Assembly (NCBI RefSeq): GCF_921293095.1
Contig: NC_060251.1
Coordinates: forward strand, 92,800,566-92,864,565
DNA length: 64,000 nucleotides
Direction: 5' to 3'
Origin: Ischnura elegans
Taxonomy: Eukaryota > Arthropoda > Insecta > Odonata > Coenagrionidae
This document shows positions 51,390 to 62,000 of the stretch, piece after piece (position 1 is the stretch's first letter; every line of letters starts with the position of its first letter). Position numbers and translations under genes: made by a program. A model generated the notes under the pieces. The model was not told the DNA's origin, ran no database searches, and saw nothing but the letters and a program-made list of their open reading frames with translations.

Positions 51390-54300
51390 AAGATATACCT
51401 AAAAGGATATTATTTTTTTATTAAAACTCTCTCGTAGGTAATGTGACCACATCCAACTTTTAGCGGGACAGTCATGATTTTTAACAATTTACTTTGCATC
51501 ACTTGGGGTTTTAAGAGGGTCTTGATTTTTAGAAAGAATATATGACAACCATGCACAACGGCGCAAGAACAGGAAGGGAACACACATTTTTCGGCTTCTA
51601 TGTAGCCATTTCACCAGGATATGAGTTTTATATTATTTTTGTTAATTCGATAATGTTAAACTTTAAGAATAGAAATAAATGTTGAGAGCTGATTACTAGG
51701 AACTGTTTATAAAAGTTCCCCTTGTTCAGTTGCTATAATTAGACCACCATTGTTTGAACTTAATGAACAGTGGCATTTTTTCACATTAGCAATGACGAAA
51801 ACATTTTGTGGCTGTTAAATGAAAAATAAGGCGTTGCTGTTGTTGTTGCTTACGAATGCTATGGAAAGAAAACCTTGTACACTTCAACAGATTTTTTATT
51901 GCAACATGTTTCGCTAGTGATCTAGCATTATTTGGAACATTTTTGTAAAGAAATTACTCACATACAAAAATTGAAAAAGAGGGGAATTTTAGAGAGAAGG
52001 ATCAGGGACTAAAGAGTTTGTTGGTCATTGCGAAGGGACGCGTTGACCTACACAAAATAACCATCAATGAGATATCTAATAAATATCTGCATATAGATAA
52101 ATAGTTATCAAATAGAGATCTACTGTATCTATTTGAGATGTGCGAATAGTATCCCTGAATACTCGAATACTAGAAAGTATTCAATATTCAAGATCTCGAA
52201 TAATTAAGCTAAAGGTATGCTCTCGAATACCTCAAATACTTTGAATTTTGCGCCATACACTGTCGCACGCACGTCGTTGGTAGTTGACACGGAAAAATGT
52301 AGAGAACTCTAGTCGTTTAGTGCATGCAGCAGCATTATAGGCAAGTTGACGAACTACATCAAATTCGCCGATTAGAGCGGTTAAAAGAGTTCGACGTGGG
52401 GAACCGAAAATGATCGCGTGAAAAAGTCCGAAAATCCCAGGTTTCCCCCACCAGGAGAACCTCAGTGCCATGGAACAGTAACTACATCGCACAATTCCCA
52501 AAATCCGCTACCCTCTCCATCCATCAGCCCTCAGACCCTCCTTCGAAATCAAATAAAAGGCCCCAGCTCGCACAGGGTTTGTATTACGAAGACCATGAAT
52601 GAAAAGCTTCAAAATAAAATATCAAGTTACAGGAGAACAATAGAATCACGTTTCACCCTTCCTTCTTTCTTCCCCACTGACCTTTTTCTGCCTACCTGCT
52701 TCAAAGTTCCCCATTTCTGGAGGTCAACTGCTGCACGAGTCATCTATTAGCCCAAAAGTTGTCTAACAATGGCTTTCGGCAATTGATATTACACCTTTAT
52801 TGGATTGAAATATTAGCAATTTGCACGTAATTTAAAAAAGAATAAGACCAAACGCGACGTATTTCTGACATCATTTAAGCATTTTACGCAAGGAAATAAA
52901 ATGTCAAAATACGACGGAGACTTACAATTAGCATTCTGGCGAAACTCGATATCTTTGCAGCTGATCTACTCGGAAGTTAATGCGGTATTTTTTTCCAGAA
53001 ACATATGTCAAGTTACAATTTATTAGGTAGTTATGCTATAAATCTCTTTTGTCACAACGGGATGAAGGGATATTTTCTCAGGATATTTGGTTCCTCCCTG
53101 CTAGCAATTCAAATTCATCTGCTATCGTGAGAACTTCCAAAGATGGACTGAAAATAATTGAAGAAAATCCGACGAATCTCATTTCATTTTTCCTTTGCTC
53201 AATTGTTTGTTCCTTGAAGGTGGGGATGGCGGCCAAAAATTACCAGGTGTTGACCAAAACAATGATCGGAAAATAATTATTTTTCTATTTAACTTAAGTA
53301 ATCTACCTGAAAAAATTTAGAAGAGAAAATCTTAACAAAACTAGGAAGACATTAGCTCATTTTAGCAGATAATGCACATTTACAAGTCACAGTTGCATCC
53401 AAACCTTCGGTGCAACACAACGGCATGTGTCAAAATTTGTTTACAAAAAGGTGAATGGGTTTATCACTCTTCGTATTCCCATCTGATAATATGTATTTAA
53501 TCATATTTACCACAATTCTCTTCTTTTAATTTCACTGAAACTATAAAATTTCCATGCTATATGCTGTCAAAAAGTAATGCCATCACCGTGACCATTAGAA
53601 TATCATAAATTAATAATAATGATTTTAATACAAAATTATCAACATCAAACAAAACTCACCAGATGAGAACTTTAAAAAATATCTGCATAGCAAATCAAAC
53701 TCTGAACATGTTAGAAAATTGATTTATTTTATGATAGTGTCTAATAGACTATCTATCTTTTATCCTTGAATCTTCACAGTTGCACTGTCAACTTTACCTG
53801 TAAAGTTATCATTCGGCAGGTACAAATGTATAATAGTTAATCCAGTTAGACAAGGGACTATTAAGTACAACAACAGAAATAGAGATGTAAACACTGTGAG
53901 GCAAAGAAAAGTCTTTTACATTTAGGTTTCTTTTCCATAAATGGAGATTCATGGCATCAAGTTCACAATTTTGTGAGAGAAGTCGATCAAGGCTCCAAAA
54001 ATGGATAGAGCAAGCCACTCTGGCACAACCCCAGACATCGATGAAGTATTAGAAATGCATACCTCTCTAATACACAGACGACAGCAGATTTATCAGTCTA
54101 CTTTCTTCCTGATACTGTTCTCATCATTTCAGTTAGGCGAGGCAAAAAAATATCACACTGTCCTGGGGTGAAATAAAAAAATTATATCAGTATGAGTTTA
54201 TGATGATTACTGGGTTTTAGTCCAGCCACAGAGTGGTGAAATAGCTCTGGTTCACATATGAGGTAAATGTTGAAATTTTGATTCTTTGTACTGTCAACTC

Positions 54301-55184
54301 TAGATTATCCAGTATTATGGTAGAGAGGTATGAGGCCCTAATAATCAAACAAACACTCAATAGTGGAGAACATAATAAATGTTGATGTAATATAGACAAT
54401 TTACTCAACAAAGTGGAAAATATTTCACATGACAGCAGATAAAACATTAACCAAAAGGCAGAAATGGAATAAAATAAATTACGTATATATTTTCATCAAT
54501 GATACATTATTTCTAATATTCAACTAGCAGCCATCCTGAGTCAAGCAAATGGCTGTCTATTGAAAGTAATGACGTCAAGCACTGAGTTTTGTACTTGTCA
54601 ATTAAGTGTAAAAAGAAGGAACATATTGAGCAATAGACATAGTTAATTTTAAATAGTAAGTGAGTTACTTTAATGTTGTCATCAACCCAAAATTATAGCC
54701 ATTGCATATTTAGAATACTATTACTTTTGAGTGGGAACATTGGCTGAAGAAAATAAGCAGATAAAACTGATGAAAATGATGGATATTGAAATGAGAAAGC
54801 TTCCCCTGCAGGAATTTTACGGTTTTCTCATTTCAATAATGATTTTCAGAGTTTCCACCGAGTGAAGCCTGATATTATTCTATGTTAAAATGAAGGAATT
54901 AAACTGAACGTATAATTATCAAACATACGGGACTTGAATTAACCTGAAAATGGCAATTATAGTGCATAGGCTATGTGCACAAAAAAGTACAAAATGTACA
55001 GAATAAAGTTGTTATATGAAATGGTGAACATCAGAAACATAAGCAGCTGAGTTTTCATTCATTTCCCTTATGACCAGCCAAATACCTCCTCTAAACTGTG
55101 ATGACATTGTCAGATTAACAAAAAACGTGGCATATTCGTATACATTTTTGAGTAGAATTAAGTTACCTAAGTTTTTCTATGCAT

Positions 55185-55190
55185 TTTATT
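55185..55190 (-). terminator. Possible gene 2 polyadenylation signal
   Basis: AATAAA on the minus strand, about 510 bases beyond the stop; the nearest one seen. Confidence 0.3.
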
Positions 55191-55319
55191 TAGATACCTT
55201 GATGTTTTATATAGTCTCATCATTGGTGCCTTTGGAATATTTTTTTGAAAATTTAACATAAAAAACCCCAGGTTGGGCAGAATCACAGTACACAAAAAAA
55301 AGATAAAAAACAAGTACTA

Positions 55320-55357
55320 AATTTTCGGTGGCGTATTACCACCTTCCTCAGAGTTAG
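55320..55357 (-). repeat. Hammerhead-like core from a retroelement tail
   Basis: On the minus strand CTGAGGA is followed by GGTGG, a 7-base loop, CCACC and GAAAA. The order box, 5-bp stem II, GAAA fits the hammerhead core C-U-G-A-N-G-A, stem II, G-A-A-A. Stems I and III are not convincing, so activity is doubtful. Confidence 0.35.
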
Positions 55358-55701
55358 GTAGGAGACTGTAGGTAAAGGATGAAAGATAGCTGAGGGAAGT
55401 GGAAATAGTGGGGAGGTAGGGTCCAAAGGGGGGGGAAAGAGTGTGCTGAGGCAATTAAGGGATTATCGGTTGATATTTAAGCTGGGAGGAAGAACATTTA
55501 TACGTATGGAGAAGAAAGTAGCCAGGACAATCTGCAAACCCAATGAGGAGTCCGGAGCTGGATAATCCAGAGTTGACTGTATATCAGTCTCCTAATTCAG
55601 GAATTTTGAAAGAGGAGTACCCACTTTAAAGCTGAAGCACACAACATTCATAAACAACCAGTCAACTACGCATGCACTCACAGAAAAACATCCATCGTGG
55701 A

Positions 55702-56014
55702 CTACTCGCTGTAATAGATCAATCCATCAGATCCATGGAAGAAATTCAACTTGGTGGGACAAATATTGAAGTCCTCGTCAATATCACTGTTCAAATTGCT
55801 ACTGTAGTCCTTTTCATAATTCCACTCAGGCAGGAAGGAACTTCTCTCTTCTTCTCTATTTATTTCCATGATCCTGTCCAGCAGAGAAATGGTCAAAAAT
55901 TTCTCCAAGTCATCGAGCACAGTGGTCATAAATTCTCTTTTTATTGATTGGAAGGCAAAATCTGCCACCTTCGGTGTGACGATGGATTCACCGTCCATCT
56001 CTAAGTCTATTCCC
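55702..56014 (-). CDS. Gene 2 last exon, C-terminal helix and acidic tail
   Basis: An amphipathic helix (VADFAFQSIKREFMTTVLDD and following) ends the second repeat. An acidic, Asn/Asp-rich tail of about 50 residues follows, ending GLIYYSE and a stop. The acceptor is CTTTGCAG. Confidence 0.88.
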
Positions 56015-59000
56015 CTGCAAAGAAAAAGAATATTCATTAGGAGCTATCATGATCTTCCCAACTACACTGGCTCCACCAAAAAAATGGCATGATGATCCCC
56101 AAGAGAGGCAAAGTGTATCTGGTTATTTAGAGGAGGAATTCCAGATTGGGACTGCTCACTCAGACCTGAAATCCCATAAAATCAAATGAATTCAGTGGAT
56201 GGGAAGGAAAGATAAGTAATAGTTTAAAAGTGATGAATTCGTTCAAAAAGACAAATTTATAAAATATGATAGTTGCTGCATACGATTGTGACTTGAAAGA
56301 TAAATTATCTGGTCCTCTTATGGCAGTTTTGCTAACCAAAACACACTTTTATTCCAATTAAATTTCCCCATTGAAAATATATGGAGGTCCGCCATGTTTA
56401 TAGAGGGCTTTAGCCTGACTTCAATGCATTCATGCTCCTTATGCATTTATACAATGCCTAACTTTCGATGTACTTACTTTATACATTGAAGTACAGGATT
56501 TTCCAACCGGAAATGCTTTTCGTCCACCTTTATGCGGACTTTGTAGGAGTAGACCATCTCTCGCACATAACCAGTTATTTTTCCATTCACAGTGGCTACC
56601 CCTGTATTCACCATGATGTCATAATTGAGCTGAAAGAATTGACATAAATTACAAATTAAGTACTATCATTCATGTTAACTTAGTCATATTCTGCACTTCA
56701 ACCAGGTCATTGGCTACTAGAATAATTAAATCCCCTTTCATCTGACATCACTTCTAGCAATAATTTCTCTCATTCCTTCATTAACTCCATTAAATATATA
56801 CAGTGGGGCAGATGGAGAAATTTGACTTTTTTGGGAAACGTTGCCCACTGAAGAAACAGCAGTGGAACTGGCTCAAAATAAGGCCCAAACAGTTTGACAA
56901 CTCTTGGTTAACCCTCACTCAATAGCTGCTCATAGGGAGGGAGGAAGTAAATACAAAAAAGCAGTATTTTACTTTCAATCCCGCTAGATTATGACAAAGT
57001 AAGGGAATTAGGCATAAAATTCCATCATTTTATCATGTCTGTGATGGTTTGGTCCCTAAATAACTAGGTACACATTTAGAGTATGAGGATGGGGGGCAAT
57101 AGGCAACCTAGATCCAGAGTAAAATGGGGAAACAGACAGTGAGTTATACTCACACCTTCTGTCTGCTCGCAGCATAAAGAGCACAATTTATGCTCAATGT
57201 TCTATTTGTTATTCATCGAGGAATTGACTGATGAACAGAGAATAAACAATTTCAAAGGGAACAACAGCTAAGTTAACATTAAATAGTTGTCTAAGCCTGC
57301 ACACAGCAGTCAGAACTTGCATCTGCTCCATGTTCCTTAAGCGTAACCCCCAGATGTGGAATATATTTGGGTGCGGCACTGATATCCAGCACTGCTAATA
57401 CCTTGCAATGCCTTGTCATGGGATCCTTCTCCGTGGGAAGTTGCAGAGGTAATGTGAAATGCTGCTACCATTTCAGGCCAATAAGAAGGCCTTGAGGGTG
57501 TCACGGGGCAACAAGGGCACTGAGCAAGGCACGGGGGCAGAGAGAATCAAGGAGCCTTGCAATGGGTTTCCAATGGAAAACATGTCGTGAGCATTTAAAA
57601 AATTAATTTAACTTAAAAAATTTTAATAAAAGCATTAAAACAGAACGTCTGACTTGCTCCCTCATTGTGCCTTCCCCGGATGCAGCCTCTTTTTATTTGA
57701 GCTGAGCACTTACAGTCAGCACTTTTCCACAAATTTAATGAGTACTGAACAATGCATTCTAACCATTAGGTCATTCTCAAGTACATTCACAAGTACACTG
57801 CAGAGCACTTGAGAATGACCCACCAATTGAAATGCATTACGTGGTACACAATAAATAAACTTGTGGAAAAATTACATCAATTTTTCGTTGACTCGGGAAA
57901 ACCCTCCATTATATCTCACCCTGTCTCTGTCAGGCCCATAGCTAGGAATTAAGGCTAGAGGGTTTTTCAGGAGCAACTAATACTGTGGGGTATAGAATAA
58001 GGGAGGTGTGGTTGCCCTCCACCAGAAATTTTTTATGATAAATGGTTTAAAATGGTGAGTTTTATGGCTTTCTGAGGGATATTTTATTAATCCTTACACA
58101 ATTCTATTACATAGTAATATTTATCCTATTGATTAAAATGGATTCAATTTTAAAATTTCTCTGAGTATATCTCCCAAAACCCCCCCTCGCTGCACCACTG
58201 GTCTCAGTTACTTTTATTCAGAATAAAAGTGGTGTAAAAACAATTGAATTCAGCACATGGCCCACAGTTGCAGATGCAACAAAATTTACAAAATCCTAGC
58301 GCTAAAGTAACCAGACAAAATTGGGAATGACTGCAAAATAAAGCTTTTATAAAACATCAACACATTCTTTCCATAAAAGGTCATTGAGGGAGGATAAAGG
58401 GTTGACCAAGGGATCTAATAGTTTTTGGGCCTCATTTAAGAGTAAGTTTTACTTTTTTTTTCAATAGGTCAGGTATCCATCCACCAAAAAAATCAATTTT
58501 CAATCTGCCCTAAGGTATGAACTGCATCATGAACGTACTTCAGACAAAGTAATATCAATAATATACCTCCAAAAATATATCCCACTCCATTAAATACTTT
58601 GAGAAATACTTATTAAGGAAAAATGGAACTTCTATTACATCAGATGATGGAAATATGGAAGTCTGTTGAGAAGTTCCATGCATATGCAGGATGTGAATCA
58701 TATTAATTCTCATTAACATTATTAGCTGCATTTCAATAAATCATCACTATGACTAAAAATATTTCACCCAGTTCCCTTCATTTGTACAGATTAAATAATT
58801 TTAATTCATACCTGAATTAGATCTTTGAAGTCCAGGTATGACAAAAGAACTATCTCATTGGATTCCTCATCAAAATATATCTTACTAGGTCTCGTGGACT
58901 TGAATAAATATGTCAGCGTTCCATTTCTAAGGAAAAATTTTGAGGGAGTTTTCACCTCAAGAGAATCCTGCGAAAAATGCAATATTCAGATGAAAATTCC

Positions 59001-62000
59001 ATTAGTAAATTTTAACAACACAGCTTAAGTCAAATGATCAATTTGCAGGTCAAATATGAAACTATCAAAGGTATCTAATCTTTGTTGTAATGATGCACCC
59101 ATGAAATTAATTGACAACAGTAATTATACTGGAAAATTGCAGATGACAACAGACATTCAAGAAGACATTATACATATGTAGTTTGTCATGCTACAGGATG
59201 AGCGGGTTTGCTATCCTAGGCTATCTATGAGCACTTGCTCTGTGGAGGTATCAAGAATTTCTAGCAACAATGAGCTCACAGGGATTTCCCTAATTATGAT
59301 AAAATAATTATACATAATTTTTTTCTAATTTTTTCCTAATTTTTCAGAAGAGCAGTTTTAAGATTAAAAAAAATTAACCAGTGATTACCAGTAGGTTAGG
59401 TTACTATTCCAATATCATTGTGATATAAAAATGTGGTAAAATTGTTACATAACCTTTTAGTAATTACTGGTTAAAGTTTACCCGGACTAGCTGACAACTA
59501 TAACAGAGTCACCCGCAATGTACAAATAGTGCATTTCCACAAATTTCCACAGGAAGGAATGATGCCTCGGCAGCTTAAATAACTAAAGCACTCGACTGGA
59601 AATCAGGGGATCTGGGTTCAAATCCCGGTCAAGGCCAATGATTTTCTCTCAGTGGAATTTTTACACTTCTGGTTAAATTTTTAAAATATCTTAAAACTGC
59701 TCAACTGAAAAATTAGGAAAAAGGACATACCCAGTGAGAAATGGGTGGTGGAATCCACGTGGAACCCACGTGGAGAATTAACGTGGATACCACGTGTTTT
59801 TGGTCGTGGAATCAACGTGGAACCCACGTGGAAATTTGGTGGAAAAATTAAAACAGCAGTTGGTGCTGTCCTAAAACCATTAAAACCTCAACCACTCTAG
59901 TATATCTAAACCTTCTATATATGTGTCTACGATTTTTCATGTGCTCTCATGGCTGCCTTTCCACGAATTATATAAAAATAGAATGTGCGATACATTTTCA
60001 CATAACTAGCGTGGTTTCAGGATGATAAATGACGCAATGTCACCAGAGAGTTAAGTTCCACAAATTAGAAATTCTGTTTAACATTTTATGCTAATCACCA
60101 CAAATCCACTTGAAATCAACGTGGATTCCACGTGGGTCCAACCACTCAATATCCACCACCACCAAATATCCACCACTCAACGTGGATTCCACGTGGATTC
60201 CACCACCCATTTCTCACTGGGTAGTGCCCATTACCTCCGAGATACAGAATTGTATTATTACAATAAGTATTTATGAAGCCATCAATTTGTTTTATTAAGA
60301 AAAATAAAGTATATATGCCGGAGAAAAACAGTCACATATAGTTAGCGACTTTTTTACCCACTCACCTCAATCATAACTTCATCACTAATGTCTGGAATAC
60401 TGACCCTATCCAAACCATTTTTGAACATATAAGTTAGAGAGGAAAATTGAAGGTCAACCTTCAATGAATTCAATGAAGTGACTAACAGCTTGCTGAAGAC
60501 CCTAGAATAAAAAAATAGAATACCCTTAATTAGCTTAAATATGTGGACAATACTGCCTTATTCTTCAATTTCAAAATTTAATGGATAAAAGGCAGAAAAG
60601 ATAAACACTCACGCCCACTCAGCCTCAGTTCCAATGAATGGAGGGTATTCATTTAGGTCTGCATTGATTGCAGATATCATATGAAATAGAAATTGAAAAA
60701 GATATCTTATTTCCTGCAAATTCAAGAACTCTCACATAATTTACAACTTTCAAACTAAAATAAGCAGGTCATTTTGTAATATAGTACACCATTCCCGAAT
60801 ACACCTCCGAAACGGGGTGAAAGTCTATTAAAAACACATTAATTAGCAACCAATACATCACCAACAGAGCAGGGGGGTGGGTCCAAAACCAGGGGGAAAT
60901 TATTTGAAAAACAGGGTTCTGAGCAAAGGGTTTTAAATTAATTTGAACACTTTTCATAATCGTAAAAACTTCATTTGTCAAAGAAATCTTTTATAAATTC
61001 ACGATTTTTCGATATTTTGTTGTCTTTAATGAAGGAAAATAATTGTGTTTTTATATTTTGGGGGAGGGGGGGGGATCCGGACCCCCTGGATCTCCCCTCT
61101 AACTACGTCACAGGCCCTCTGTATCTACAACTGATATTCCATTATAATTCAAATTCGGTGCTACAATCACCATTAGTGGCCATGCATTCTGCTTGGCTGA
61201 AAGACTGAGTTAGTGATGGTTAGAGCAGTGGAAAAAATAACCTGCAGAGTGATAGAAAAATGAATCATGAGGAATAATAATTTTTCCGCTAGTTCAAAAT
61301 TGTATCCCAGTAAAAGCTATATCTAATTTGTGGTTACTGTGGATTTCAACAAAGTCAGATAACTAGCAGTGATTTGGGTGACCTCATTCTAATACATAAG
61401 TGCTTAGCAACCATACATCAAGTGAAGCTTCCATCTTTCAAGTTTTACCAATTAAAGCCCAATTTAATAAATAGAAACAGAACTTATTTTCTGGACGACT
61501 CTTGTATCAATGGCAAAGAAGCTGCACAAAGAGATTTCATGGATAAATGCAACAAGGTGTATTGAGAAATAAACTGGGAACAGCAATAGTATCAATAAGG
61601 TCAAGTAGTTCAAAGTCAGTCACTGCCACACAGCCAGGATGTCAACAAAATCCCCACCATGCCCCTCAAATCGTGCATTGTTCCGAGTGCTCGGCCACAA
61701 TGTTCATTTTTTCTGCACCTCAGAATTTTATTCCACACCATAACCTAATTTCCCTGATTGGTGTGACCCCTGATATGCGGACAATGATCATTAAAATTCA
61801 CTTGGGAAGTCTCACCAAAGATATCTGGTTCCTCCTCCAGCAGACACTCTATGGCCATCCTATTCCTTTTCTTGTGCCTCTCCTCATCGGGATCGTGAAG
61901 CACCACCACACTAAACAGATGCTTGTCAGAAACGTAGTCTGGCAACAATAGCACCTCAACCTCATTGTTCTTGACTGCATATTCGAATGCATCTATCATT

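Larger units (their letters stand above)
49890..55701. other. Intergenic region between convergent genes
   Basis: The first part is probably Lrrk 3' untranslated sequence. At about 51905 to 51940 the minus strand reads GCTAGATCACTAGCGAAACATGTTG, and at about 55320 to 55355 CTGAGGAAGGTGG ... CCACCGAAAA. Both resemble retroelement tails. Around 52140 to 52240 there are repeated AATACTCGAATAC words. The remaining frames are short and lack splice sites or family-like residues. No gene was found. Confidence 0.5.

Noticed and set aside
52232..52501. 89-residue minus-strand frame in the intergenic region
   Set aside because: It overlaps sequence with repeated AATACTCGAATAC words and has no family match or splice structure.
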